DNA of 64,000 nt. Origin: Gnetum montanum. Its lineage: Eukaryota > Streptophyta > Gnetopsida > Gnetales > Gnetaceae. The notes beneath the pieces were generated by a model. It was not told where the DNA came from. It was given only the letters and a program-made list of their open reading frames with translations, and ran no database searches. The position numbers and the translations under genes were made by a program. Location of the stretch: positions 99,157 to 163,156 of the forward strand of contig MNCI01035799.1 in the NCBI GenBank assembly GCA_015680685.1, read 5' to 3'. Shown piece after piece: positions 34,401 to 46,143 of this stretch (positions are counted from its first letter, which is position 1; every line of letters begins with the position of its first letter).

Positions 34401-34860
34401 AGTTGAACTTAACATTGATGATAGCTTTGCCTTAAAGGTTAAAATAATCATAATTTAGGCTATAAATTTTGTTTTTGAAGGCTTTCATTCTAATAAATTC
34501 TTCTTTGTTAGGTTTGGTCATGACACTAATATTATTGATGAAACTAACATTGATGCCTTTGCTAAATATTTGAACCACTAAGAGGAGAGGATTTGATAAG
34601 TTTAAAACATAATAGACTTGAGTGATAGTGATGGTTTTTTTATTTGCTAGTCTACAATACAATCATCCATGCCTTCAATTTTAAGAGAGTTACCATCTCC
34701 AATTTTCATATCTCCAAGAGAGTTGGGCTTGCAGTTAAGAACATATTATTTATTAGCTATCATGTGATTGGAATAGCCACTATCTATTATCCAAGAATCA
34801 TTTTAAATATTTATAATTAAGTTCAGGGTTATGTTAATACCTTGTTCCAATTTCTCCTTA
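34401..34860 (-). pseudogene. Ty1/copia protease remnant (element G)
   Basis: Minus strand WIIDSGYSNHMIANK (about 34793-34750) is the copia protease active site (DSG followed by S/T-XH-M). Downstream text MKIGDGNSLKIEG (about 34710-34670) fits the second half of the domain. One TAA follows the active site, and the later reading is in a different frame (open frame 34432-34662). Confidence 0.75.
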
Positions 34861-35790
34861 CCACTAAATGTCTCTTCTTATCCATTCTCTTCCTCTTTCT
34901 TCTTTTATTATAGCTAAAATGCTTCAAATCCCATCCTAGTCCAACATACATTAATGATGTGACCTTTTATTTTACAAAATTTACAAAATAAGATGGATGA
35001 GTTGTATTTTCTATTTTAGCTCCATCTTTCTCTTATTTTCCCTCTTTCTCTTGGTGGTTGGAAAGTTTCAATATTGTTTTAATTTTCTATACTAGCCTCT
35101 AAACTTGTCACCTCTTTCTCTTTAGTTTGAAAAATAAGCTTGTTCATCTATAATGTGATTTATTCTTACCTTCATTGTTTAGATGATTCTTAATAGGGCT
35201 ACTAATTCATTAATGGTGAGCATGTTGAGGTCTTTAGATAGGATAATGTTTTCTATAGTGTGCTCATATCTAAGATCAATTCATAAAGCTTGAATGACCT
35301 TCTACACATCTTGTTTTGAGGAGTAATAACATCCATATTCATCGGTCTTCCTTATACTAATGTACAATCAATAGAAGAATTTCTAAATATATTCATTAGG
35401 TAGGATCTAGAGAGAATCAAATTCTTATTTATAGAGGAGCTATTGCATTTGCCTATTTTCAATATTATCTTCATATTCTAACTAAAGTATGTCCCAAATT
35501 GCATTGGTTGTCTCATATAAAGTGAATATTGCAGATATGACATCAAAGAGACTTGCAAGTAGTATGAGGATGGCCAAGTTATTATTCTTTTCATTACTTT
35601 GATAGTCTCTGATTTTTGTTCTTGTAAGGTTCTTAAATTCATGTATTAAAGTGAAGCTTGTTTGGGTGTTTTCTCAACAATCATTGTATTTTAGTTGTCC
35701 TTGCATTAGTATTATCTATAAGCTAAATTCCTATCTCTATTGAATATTAATGAGCATTTTGGAATGTCTTTGGCACTCATGTTAATGCAG
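34861..35790 (-). pseudogene. gag: Ty1/copia gag remnant (element G)
   Basis: Minus strand from MSAKDIPKCSLIFNRDRN (about 35780) through a helical capsid-like region to the zinc knuckle CKFCKIKGHIINVC (CX2CX4HX4C, 34944-34985). Numerous stops. The start lies about 25-30 bases after the primer site, which suggests that 5' leader sequence is short or partly lost. Confidence 0.75.
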
Positions 35791-35805
35791 ATATAAAGAG
35801 TTTTG

Positions 35806-35817
35806 GCTCTAATACCG
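35806..35817 (-). other. Primer binding site of element G, initiator-Met tRNA type
   Basis: Minus-strand CGGTATTAGAGC differs at 2 of 12 bases from the common TGGTATCAGAGC primer site. The LTR edge (TGTTG on plus at 35822) lies 4 bases away. Confidence 0.7.
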
Positions 35818-35821
35818 ATTG

Positions 35822-36500
35822 TGTTGAAATTCTAAAGTAAATTTCTATCAAAATGGATTATTTTTGTAGACAATGACTTGACGATGACTTAACCACAAGT
35901 CATGGTCTATAGTACCATTATTTTTGGAATTGCAATATGAATTGTGATGATGCTAGAAATAGAGAGAATTAATTTTTTAGAATATCAAAAGTCTTGGTGG
36001 TAGATAATGATTGCACCATGAGTCATGGTAAATTTACCTTATTTTTCAATGATATCTTGAGATTCACCAATTGGATTTGGATATCGTTTTTCCTACAGAC
36101 TCACCAAAAGAAGCTCTACAACTTGGAATAAAAACATTGAATTTTCTTTGTCAAGAGAAGTAGGATATTGAGTCAAAGTTGATGCTAACCTTTAAACTTC
36201 TAATCTAAAAAGTCTTCATACTAAAAATTAAAGTAGATTAATTATGGAGAGAAAAATTTGGCACAAGGTAATGGAATTGTTGATGGGTGTGAAGAGATGA
36301 ATAAAGGATCTGATGGAATGAACATATTGAAAGAATTATGAAAATGAACATAGGTGCATAGAGAATTAAATGAGAGAGTATGAGAGGAAGACTGGGAGAA
36401 ATTCTTGCAACTTTTAATTGCCTTAAAACTTAAAGTATTACAACATCATATGACCCCTGTATTTATGCAAAAACAATGGGGTTAGGCTAAGGGATATTGA
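35822..36500 (-). repeat. Probable 5' LTR of element G, outer end uncertain
   Basis: Starts (plus reading) TGTTGAAATTC next to the primer site, equivalent to an LTR end in CAACA on the minus strand. A TATA-like CATAAATACA with CT-rich sequence after it lies at about 36460-36370 on the minus strand. No partner LTR in the window, so the far boundary is a guess. Confidence 0.35.
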
Positions 36501-37383
36501 AGAGGAAATTCCCACTAGAGGCAACATAGAAAAAACTCAAAAAATTGATGGATTTGGATCAAAAAGTAATATCATTTCAATTTCCTATCTATGTATGCAT
36601 AATAGATGGATTACATGGAAGAAGGCTTCTAGCCATTATGGTTTGAATAGAAAGAAGGAAAAATACTTTGAAAAGTAATTTATGACCTTGAAAATTCATT
36701 TAAAGTTGAAAATAATTTGTATTAGGTGTTTTTAGACATTTTTGAAAGCATGGCAGATCTATCTTCCCTTTTAACTCTAAACTTGCATACGATATTATTA
36801 CAAAGAATGATTTTATTCATAAAAAATTCAATAAGCCTTGGAAAATGTAATTATTACTATATTTTTGGATTAAGAAAATGGAAGATATTTGAAGAGTTCC
36901 CACCTATCCAAAAAATTTTATTTTTTATAATATCCTATTCATCAAGGTCTTCTTGTTGGCACTTGTCTTATACATATAGAAATTGTTTCTCTTCAGTGTT
37001 CTCTTTTGGGAAGTGAAGATTTAGTTTCGTATATTTTTTTAAGTGTTTAATTGCATAGCATGCTTGGAAATGGATATTCAAAATTTATAACAAGTTTCAA
37101 CCAAGTATGAATGATGACATTATTGATGATTAGCCTACTTTCTCTACTTCCTTTCTTTGCATTTGCAAATGTCTTTGACTACTTATTCTCTATTATATTT
37201 GGATACTTCACTGTGTAGTTATTTTCAAGCAACATGAGCATAATTATGAACTTTCTTAATGAATTAAATATTATATTGTCCAAGACGTCACTTTTTAGTT
37301 ACAACTTCAAGCGAAAAAGATTCTAGTGAAAGCTAAATAATTAATTATTTTTTATAATATTAAATTTCTTTTTGTTTTAAAGG
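36501..37383. other. Unassigned AT-rich DNA left of element C
   Basis: No domain recognised. The open frame 36726-37016 shows no family motif. Confidence 0.4.
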
Positions 37384-37388
37384 CTTAA
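37384..37388 (+). repeat. Target site duplication of element C, left copy (CTTAA)
   Basis: CTTAA repeated exactly at 60929-60933, directly outside the two LTRs. Confidence 0.9.
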
Positions 37389-38249
37389 TGATAAAGTTTA
37401 TTTTTGCTCTATGATATCGTAGCAACAATGTCATAATCCATGCTATGTCATTGTTGATACAATGTCTCGAGATGCATGTAGCCCTATAAATGCTGACACT
37501 TGGGACATAAAATTAACAACTTTTCCATTCCATGCTTAGCAAAACTCTTGCAATTTATTTTCATAGTTTGTAATAGAGTGAATGCCTGCAATGTGATGTT
37601 TAGCAGTTGAATCGAATCTTTATTTGACTGAAATATGCTTAGGCATAGTTCATGACTGGAAATAGAGATCAAGATTACTTCTCACCATTGTAGCATCCAC
37701 TTAGTTTACTATTTTACTTAGATTAATTTTCATGTTTACTTAGTTAACTCTATACATTTTTAAAATACTTTACTTTCTTTGTTCATTAGTAAAGCAAAAT
37801 GAGTACAACTAGTTTCAAGCACTTAAGTGTAATCATTTGGTAATCCTAGTTGGGTTATTTCTTCGTCCATCAAATAACATAACAGTTGGTAACTCAATAA
37901 TGGTTACATGAGCCCAAAGTGTGTAAAATAAACCAGGACCATATGCTCATCACTATAGGCTAGAATAGATTTACATTCTTATCATTATTTAAACTTAGCA
38001 TTTCACTTCATTTCCATTATATTCACACTTAGGAGTAAAATGAGCCTAAAAACATCATTTAACATATGGCTCATTGCAAGTTAAACCATAAACTTAGACT
38101 TAACTAAATCAAAGTGGGAAGACAATGATTGCAAACTCAATATCAATTACTAGCATAATAACATTGTCCATCTATGAATTATAATCTGGTCACATGCTAC
38201 CACTTGTGACTTGTATGGTAGACTATTGGGATTACTCCACTACTCATCA
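37389..38249 (+). repeat. 5' LTR of element C (861 bp)
   Basis: Begins TGATAAAGT, ends CTCATCA; matches 60052-60928. TATAAATG at 37485-37492. U3 contains repeated ATGATATCGTAG / ATGTCAT words. Confidence 0.92.
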
Positions 38250-38250
38250 T

Positions 38251-38268
38251 TGGTGTCATTGCTAGTGA
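38251..38268 (+). other. Primer binding site of element C, decayed tRNA-Asp type
   Basis: TGGTGTCATTGCTAGTGA, two bases after the LTR; agrees with the tRNA-Asp complement at 12-13 of 18 positions, most differences being C-to-T or G-to-A. Confidence 0.65.
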
Positions 38269-38392
38269 TGTGTCAATGTATGCTAAGTACTTGATCTTAT
38301 AAATTTCGTTGTATTAAGAACCATAAATTCAATCTTCATAATCTTTAAATAATTCTAACAACACACACTTAACTAAGCATCACACTTATAAC

Positions 38393-40850
38393 ATGGCTTC
38401 AACCAAGGAAAAACTGTCACTTTCCAAATAGATACAAAGGGACAATGATTAGACAAATGATGATGAAGACTGGAGTATGCCTATGCAAGTAAGAATCTCA
38501 TATGCTCACAATGATCCTTACTACCTTGATTTCACATTCATCTTCCACCAAGATGGGCAAATGAGATGCAAAAACCTACAGCACAATATCATTTTACCTC
38601 TAGAGCATTTGGCATCCACCATGATTTAAACAACTTTAAGGGAAATGAATTTGAGCCATGAACAAGAAGGGTACCATGTAACCAAACACATGAAGAGACC
38701 CTATCAACCCATAGAGGCATAAGTGCAGAGAGATACTACTATGGAAACCAAACATGAACATAATAAAAAAAAGTAGGTTAACTCTTCTATTTTTCTAGAA
38801 GAACTTGATGGTGATGTATTTGTAGTAGAGAAACTCCACTATGACCATGAAGTTCATTCACAAACACCTATTATTCATCTAGAAGAACCTATCAAAGTGC
38901 AACTACATTCAACCTTAGCAAAGACACCAAGAAGAGAAGCAAAGGACTCTAAGCACAAGTAAGACTCAAGGCCAAGAGTTTCTACTAGATCACAAAGGGA
39001 TGAATACTAGAGTCATAGAAGGAAAACTAGCTGACACTATTCAATCACTAGTTCATCTTCATCCTAATGATCATCAGTGGACTCTAACCAAAGGGGAAAA
39101 AGTTACAAAGACCATGATAGGAAGAGATGTTGGGCTCAAGATAGACATGACTATCACCCAAGATACCATGATGAAGAAGATGAAGAGCACGAACAACAAA
39201 GGAACAAGGATAGATGGGAAGAAAGAGAGAGACATGAATATCAAAGGGGGCATCACTACAATCAAGCATATGAATCCTATGATCATGAAGAACCCCTATT
39301 GGCTACTCACAGAATGATCAACATAAGGGAATCTATATATATCTTGACTATGCATGTGAGAGACAGTTACATCAAATGACTAGATATGAACAATATTCCT
39401 AAGTTTGAAGGTGGGTATAATGCAAATCTGCAACATTAGCTTCAGGCATTTCACAATGCTTGTGTCCTACAAAATATAGAGAGTGACTAATAGAAACTTA
39501 AGTTATTCCCTCAAACACTCATCAAGGAGGCAGAAAGCTAGTACAAATCATTAAAACCTAAATTAATCAAAAGGTGGAGTACCATGCTCAAAATTTTCAA
39601 TGATAATTACCAAACCTACTCCCAAGTATCCAATCTTAGGAAGTAGATCCAAGGATGAAAGCAAGGGACCCACAAATCCCTTGATGTGATAATGGAAAAA
39701 TACTATTTTCTTTTATATAGGTGCCCAAGCCATGAATTTTCCCAAAGCAAGTAACTTAGACAAACTATTAATGGGCTAAGGAATAAAACCAAGAAAACCC
39801 TTGGAGTTTATGCCCAAGGTAGACTATCTAAAATGACCATCCATCAAATTCATAGACTAATTAACCAAGTGGCGAAGAAAGAAGGTGAACTGAAAAAGAG
39901 AAAATCAAATGAGGAATATAATAGAGATTCATCCATATGAGAAAAAGATATACGACTATGTGATAAGCAAGAGGAAGAAACCTTAGATGAGATGATACAG
40001 AAAAAGACTACCAATTCAACAGTTAGTTAATGACAATGCCACCAAGGTAGAAAAGAGGTGGGACTTGGTGCACAAGAAATTTACAATAGCCTTGAAAATC
40101 AAAGAAGAAAGAACTAAACCAGCCTTCAATAATGGCTAGGAGGAAAAGAAGAAAAGAGACTACGAATGAAAAGAAAAAGTTACTTTAGTCACAGAATGTT
40201 CTAATTTGAGCTCAAAGGATGAGGAAGGTTGTATAGTGTGCCAGTATGAACATCCTAAGGGGTGTTGTCTAATAATGGCACATTTGTAAGAAATAAGGGC
40301 ATGTGCACTAAATCCAAGATTCATCAAGAAGAAAATGCCAAAATAATTACCTTACCCTCAAGGTAACTACCAATACACCTTCCGACCAACCTACTACATA
40401 AGTGGATCTTACCCATAACCACAAGAGTAGTATCATCAATAGTGGTAGTAACCACAATCATGGGCAATGGCACCACCAAGGTAGCAGTACCCATATTGGC
40501 AACCAAACCCTTATAAATACTATGTTTAATGTCCAATATCTCTAAGAAATGTAGCAATTCAGACTTCTTAGTACTATCTATCATAATACTATAGACCAAC
40601 ACCTCCAAGAAAAGATTTTAACCCATATAGACATCAAATAGTGGTTGGTCCATTAAGTCAACCTTCATATCCTCTACCACTAGTTCCACCACCCGTAATG
40701 CAAGGGAAGCTATCACCACTACCTTAGCAAAGAAGTGCTACAAGGGCAATGAAAATACAAAAAGCAGATCATGCCAACAATGCTAAAGAAAAATTGAGGA
40801 AGTGTCCTTTCTTAAGGACAAGTTCAGAAAAAGCTGGTAGAACAAGAACT
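38393..40850 (+). pseudogene. gag: Element C gag, degenerate
   Basis: Starts MASTKEKLSL at 38393. Segments in order: LDFTFIFHQDGQM and NIILPLEHLA (about 38520-38610, equivalent to element A); a strongly charged His/Asp/Glu/Arg/Tyr-rich domain (39077-39300, an unbroken stretch with DRHDYHPRYHDEEDEEHEQQ); capsid-like LDMNNIPKFEGGYNA and WSTMLKIFNDNYQTYSQ (about 39380-39620); a Lys/Glu-rich helix (about 39850-39930); zinc-knuckle-like CIVCQYEHPKGCC at 40230-40268. Broken by stops and frame changes. Confidence 0.8.
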
Positions 40851-40989
40851 TTATTAAATCATGTTCCTTATATAAAGGATCCTCCTACAAACACCCTTCT
40901 TCTCCCATAATCAAATCAAAAGATTATGATTTTCATGCTAATTAAAACAGTATTAGACTAGATAAAAGTAGGAACACTTCCTAAGAAAA

Positions 40990-41437
40990 AATAGATCCAA
41001 GAATTCCTCTTATTTATTTAAGAGTCATTGGAAATTCACCATGCAAGGCTCTACTAGATTCAAGTTTTGGAGTAAATTTCATATCTCAAAAAACATACAA
41101 GGCATGGAACCTACCACCTTTAAAGAAGTGTAACATAAGGTTAGAGCTAGTAGATCAATCTATCACCATTCCTTTGGGATAGATAGAAGATGTGATGACC
41201 ACTATCAATGGGTGGTCTCATCTAGTGGGTTTCCTAGTGATCAATGTGAAGTATGATAATAATAAAGAATTTCCTATCATTATGGAAAGAGCATGGTTTA
41301 ACAGAATAGATGTGAAGTATGATAATAATAAAGAATTTCCTATCATTATGGGAAGAGTATGGCTTAACACAATAGATGCTAAGTTAGGAATGAGAGATTT
41401 ATCTATGGAAATCTCCAAAGTAGATGTGCAAGCAGCC
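40990..41437 (+). pseudogene. Element C protease with internal 22-residue duplication, cut by element D
   Basis: Active site ALLDSSFGVNFIS (about 41050-41085): the usual DSG reads DSS, so it is inactive. LELVDQSITIPLG follows. The second conserved block FPIIM-R-W occurs twice because 41246-41311 is repeated as 41312-41377 in frame; the second copy (FPIIMGRVWLNTID) is closer to the canonical IILGRPFL. The frame then continues (AKLGMRDLSMEISK) to the D insertion point. Confidence 0.82.
41246..41377 (+). repeat. 66-bp in-frame tandem duplication in element C protease
   Basis: Unit 1 41246-41311, unit 2 41312-41377, starting GTGAAGTATGATAATAATAA and ending ATAGAT. The two units differ at about 6 positions. 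Element A has a single copy. Confidence 0.93.
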
Positions 41438-42155
41438 TTATGAGTGGCTAGGTACCCCTACACCCAACCATACAAATCACAAAGTGTTCACATGTGATCT
41501 GGTCGAATCCTATGGACTTTATCGTTTCAATGCACTAGCCCTTTAGGAAGTAAATCTAGCTTTAAGGTTAATCATTATCTTCCCAATTACACTTACGACA
41601 TTCATTGGTATGGTTAAGTGTAACTAAGGCATCCGATTTTTATCATTTTTATGTTTTATAGTTTGGTGCTCAAAATGTAGATAAAAAGGAATTTGATTAA
41701 CTAATCTAAATTAACTGATTAAATAGTATTTAACTAATCCTAACATAAGTATCTAATCCCACTTTCCGTACATGTCCTGAACCCATGTATCTGCTGCTCG
41801 GCAACTAAGCACTACACTACTAGGCATACCAAGCAATAACACTATTGGGATTACCAAACAAATATGTGTTACACTTGAAGCAGTCATACGTATGTGGGTA
41901 ATCTATCTCACTTAATTGCCTCATTAACATAATAACTGGGAAATAGTTAATAATTAACTGAAAGCATTTAACAAATAATTGGAAATAGTAAATGCATAAG
42001 TAAAATAGCTAATCTATCCAAAGTGCTACAAGGTTTATCACAAAACTCATCTTTATTACTGCACACACTATCATGCTCAAGTACAACAATGCTCAAATAA
42101 AGATCTGTACACTCAATAACTCCTGCTGTGAGCACTCAGAGGAAAAATTCTAACT
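41438..42155 (-). repeat. 3' LTR of element D, U3 start deleted
   Basis: Collinear with 52308-53030 (for example GGTACCCCTA, ATGGACTTTAT, GAGCACTCA, GGAAAAATT), then similarity stops at about 42155. The missing part, about 165 bp, is the U3 start with the TATA box and the polypurine tract; pre-PPT sequence (ACCTTTCCAATTTATGGC on minus, about 42205-42225) follows closely, so a deletion joined the two. Confidence 0.8.
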
Positions 42156-42419
42156 TTCAAATGAAAGAAATGCAAGAACTTTGATGCAACTACAATCTCT
42201 ACCTTGCCATAAATTGGAAAGGTATGGGATTATTAACTAATTTTTCTTCAAAAAAAATAAACTAACTAACTTGACAAAAAATGGTATACAGATCAACGCA
42301 TTACAAAAAATGAAAGCTTTCAAGGCACAAAATTGAACACCATGACTCAAATCTTCAAAATTTGACAAAACATTCTTTAATAGTGTGAAGCTTGTTAGAG
42401 AAAATCAAATGGTCCTAAG
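42156..42419 (-). other. Element D 3' noncoding remnant
   Basis: Holds pre-PPT-like sequence on the minus strand and no coding signal. Confidence 0.4.
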
Positions 42420-44335
42420 CAGTGGTGGTTCTTGAGGCTCCAAAGGACCTTCAATAGCTTCATGCACAAGCAATTGAGATGGCTATGGCCATCCTGCTAC
42501 TACTACAACTTCAGGTGGGAGGCGGAAAGTATCCAACAATGCTTTAATTTTCTCCTCCTTACTCATGGGATCACGCACCATCCACACAGCTTCCCCAATG
42601 TGGGTCAGAATGGGAACATCCCAAGGACATGGGATTACTAGAAATAGCTCCTTTGCATTAACAAACCAGGTAGCAAACTATTTACATTCAATGTCAAATG
42701 CCCTAAGTGTGTTTTTTAGCTCCTAGTAGTCATTCATCCATTTGGCTAGGTTCTCAATAATAGATTGTTGATCTCTGAATCATCCTTTGAGAACTTTGAG
42801 TTCAATGTATGTAGTCTCAAGCTTTTTCTTGGTGTCTTTGTGGTGCTTGAACTTGGCCTTGTATAGTAGATACAAGCCAGCCACTTGTTTCTCTAACTCT
42901 GACCATAGTCATCCAACAATCAACATTACTAGGTTTTCATAATAGAGATTGGCCAACTCCATGTACTCTATCATCCCCTTGATTTGCAACTCCTTTAAGT
43001 GAATCTCCACTTTGTTATAGGTATCGATCCCATCAATGATGGGTTGCCACATCTCTCTTCCTTGATGAAGATGCTAGAGTGCTTCATTTAGTTTTGCCTT
43101 CATCATCTGAATTTTTTTTTTCATTCACTTCCTTCTACAAGCCAACCTAGTCCTTCTAGTAATTTTTCACTTTCTCAAATTTGAATGCTTCATTCTTCCA
43201 AGTGCTAATCTCAATGGCAACCTTTTTACACAAGGTGCATACCTCCTCCATTGACAAATTATGGTTTTCTGTGGCCAATTTCCTCAATTCAGTGTTTACC
43301 CTAGTAAGCTACTCATACTATTGATGAATGAGTTCTTGCATTTGATCTTTCTGGGCATCAACATTTCACAAGCGATGATTTTGTGTGATCAATGCTTCAT
43401 TCTCTTGGCGCATCTAATTCAAGTCCTTTTGAATTAAGTATGTTTTAGCTTCTGCCATGGACTATTTAAAGATGGTTGTAACTACCTCCTCCTCAACCTT
43501 TTCAAATCATTCTTAAAACTGTTTGATAGCTTCATCTCTTGTCACTGCTAGGCTAAGGATTGTTTGATTTGCAAGTCATGCATGAAGTTCAACAACCTCT
43601 ACAGCCAAGTGTTGATTTTGCTCTTGGGTCATTTCTAGTTGCCCCTCAAAAATAATACATCTATTTCTTGCATTCAGTAGCTCTAAATGGGTTGCAATGA
43701 TGTTCACCAAAAGATCAAAAATGTCCTACGTCAATTGTTTAGTTCCTGCCAATCATTCCATCAACTTTTTATGTTGCGCTACATTCAATTTCCCGCTAAC
43801 CATGCCTGTGAACATCTGCACATCTTGAAGTGCATATATGTCTAGTACAGATGTCATAGATGCATTTAATGCTTCTACTACACGATCAGCAACCACTTCT
43901 ACTATAGTCTCTTGCCCTTAGTGCTGCATCACTAAGACAATTGCCTCTTCGCCTTCCTCCAACTACATTGAAAAAGTGGTAACATTCCTAGAGATTTCTA
44001 GGAATAGCCAGTGTGTTGCTAGTGACACCGTCACCTCTCATGTTTTGGGATCTAAGCTTGAAGGTAACTGCGTTCTTTGGGCAGAGAAAATGGGACCACC
44101 TCTCTCCATTTGGCTAATTATTTAGCCCACCTCATTAACATGACTCATCGCTGGTCAGTACATAGATGGATCTACCCCATGCATTCCTACTTATTTCTCA
44201 TGTTCGCTTAAGGGCTATTCTTGGATTTTTTGCATATGCTCAATGGTTGCATGGGCCTCCAATGTTGTCTCCTGAGTGGGTGATGGTGGTGGCAGCTTCT
44301 CTAATTGAGTCATCATTGGTGTCTTCTCTTCCATG
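42420..44335 (-). pseudogene. Element D third ORF, coiled-coil part, degenerate
   Basis: Minus strand from MEEKTPMMTQLEKLPPPSP (about 44333) to about 42420. Runs of Lys/Glu/Gln with heptad-like Leu/Ile/Met, e.g. MAEAKTYLIQKDLN, NEALITQNHRL, YEQLTRVNTELRKLATENH (Q read for a stop) and NLSMEEVCTLCKKVAIEIS. Position after integrase corresponds to the third ORF of C and to the env-like ORF of Athila elements (family knowledge); here the N-terminal domain seen in C is absent or unreadable. Very many stops and frame changes. Confidence 0.55.
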
Positions 44336-44382
44336 ATCTCAAACCATGAAGCCAAAGGAGTATGCCTGAGTGTGGCATTGGT

Positions 44383-44416
44383 GTCAACAAGGCCTAGTCA
44401 ACTAGGCCTTGTTGAC
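44383..44416. repeat. Perfect 34-bp palindrome
   Basis: Arms GTCAACAAGGCCTAGT (44383-44398) and ACTAGGCCTTGTTGAC (44401-44416) with a 2-base CA centre. Lies just upstream (minus strand) of the element D coiled-coil ORF. Confidence 0.95.
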
Positions 44417-45044
44417 TAGGGTGGATGCATCAATGGGGCCTCAACGATGCAACCATTGACCATCATAGTCAAACTTCAACCTTAGTCAAACTTGCAAAAT
44501 AAGAAGAGCTTTTAAGTGAAATTAGTGTCGAATGAAAGCTTAGAAGACCAAGAATAGTATGAAAACATGAGAAGAGGGTGTTGACGCTCATAATTTTGGA
44601 AAAATGGAGAAAAATGGATGTAGTGAATGAATCAAATAAAAGATTCAAGGAGCATTGAGTAGTATACTCAATGGAAAATGTGAAAGGTAAAATTGTAGTG
44701 ATGTTAAAGGTAAAGAACCTTAACTAATCAAGCCAAGAGTTATGTAAGTGGATCCTCCCCATAGTAGGCTCATGCCCTTTTTCCCCTTGCATAACCTTAA
44801 CTGAAGAGTTTGTGGGCCCCATAGTTGATTTAATGATCATGACAAGTTAAGGACCAACTTGAAAGAATCTACTCAAGAATCCCAACACATCAGACTAAGA
44901 CATAGAGCATAACATAGAACCAGGTAGTGAGGTGATTTATGGTAGCATGGATAAATGATATAGAAGGTGTAATGGAGTTCCAAATTAAGGTAATAATAAG
45001 TCCCTTGTGGAATTTATGTTTAAAATAACCCAATAAGTTCCTTC
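44417..45044 (-). other. Element D noncoding between conserved block and third ORF
   Basis: No domain recognised; this is where the N-terminal part of the third ORF would be expected by comparison with element C. Confidence 0.4.
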
Positions 45045-45400
45045 CTCAGTCCAAACCAAAACCATCTGCTTTCAATGACTTCGCATCACCACTCCAAGAC
45101 TGATCCACCCACTTGAGACACAAGAATGCCTCCACAAGACAACCACCATTCCATAGAGAGAACAAGTAGGAAGTGAGAGAGATGCCCTTAGTTAGAGGGG
45201 ACCTTCAAGCATAGGTGCATGTCATTCAAGTTCTATAACCAATGCTTGTAGCCTGTTTATTTGTCCAAGGGATGTGCTTTGAATTCCCATTGTTTTTTTT
45301 CTTTTCTTTTTTTCTTTTTTTAAATTGGGAACCACACCATGTGAGAACTTATTCATGTCAAAGGGATGTGCTTTGAATTTCCATCATTTTTTTTGAATGA
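45045..45400 (-). other. Conserved 3' noncoding block (copy in element D, partly duplicated)
   Basis: Minus-strand order matches element A 7455-7775: GGTTCTCAC, A-rich run, GGAATTCAAA, CTACAAGCATTGGTTATAG, CATGC, CCCTCTAACTAAG, GGAATGGTGGT, GAAGTCATTGAA. The first part (GGTTCTCA, A-run, GGAAATTCAAAGCACATCCCTT) is present twice, at about 45400-45355 and 45340-45265. The A/G run appears as T-rich on plus at 45293-45322. Confidence 0.7.
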
Positions 45401-46143
45401 GAACCACACCACACAATAACATTATTTGACTTCCTATTAGTGATTTGTGTGGAATGGTAAGAAGTATATGAACAACACACAAGCACTCAAGTAAGTAGAA
45501 GAGTACAAAGACTATTGAGTCCCCTTGAAGTCACACCCTTTATAAACCTTTAAATCCTTCCTAATTCTAGAACGACCAAGGTCACCAATTGATTAAAAGT
45601 TTCTTTTAATAGAAAGCGACCTCAAATTCCTACAACAAGAAAAACCATAGAGTTCATTGGATGGGAAAATGATGTGGGCTCACTGCCTATTCCATGAAAA
45701 ATAAACCATGTCAAAGTCATCAGAAATTAGAATTCAAAAATAGAAACCAGACATCGACAATCACACATTAAGCACAAACTATCATTAGTAAATAACAACA
45801 ATAACACTATGTCTTGTGACAATAAAGCATTTTTATTAGCAAAAATGAGAAAATATCATATTAAATAAAAAAATGAAGTAAATAAGGAAATGTAAAATAG
45901 TCAAGAAACTTCAAAAGTACTAAAGATCGTATAAAATTACAAAATTTTGAAAAATTCAAAAAAAAATTGTAAAATAAATAATTTGTAAAAATCAAAAATG
46001 TAAAAAAAAAAAAAAGGGGAAAACCTACGAAGCCAATTGGATTCTTAGCACGGATGGCCATCTCTCACATGACTGAGTTGGAAGGAGAAGATCTGAAAAA
46101 TAGAACATGGTTGTCCATTTGTTGAGGCAATAGTTGCATTGGC
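45401..46143 (-). other. Element D noncoding after integrase
   Basis: AT-rich; includes an A-rich region 45950-46020. No protein recognised. Confidence 0.45.
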
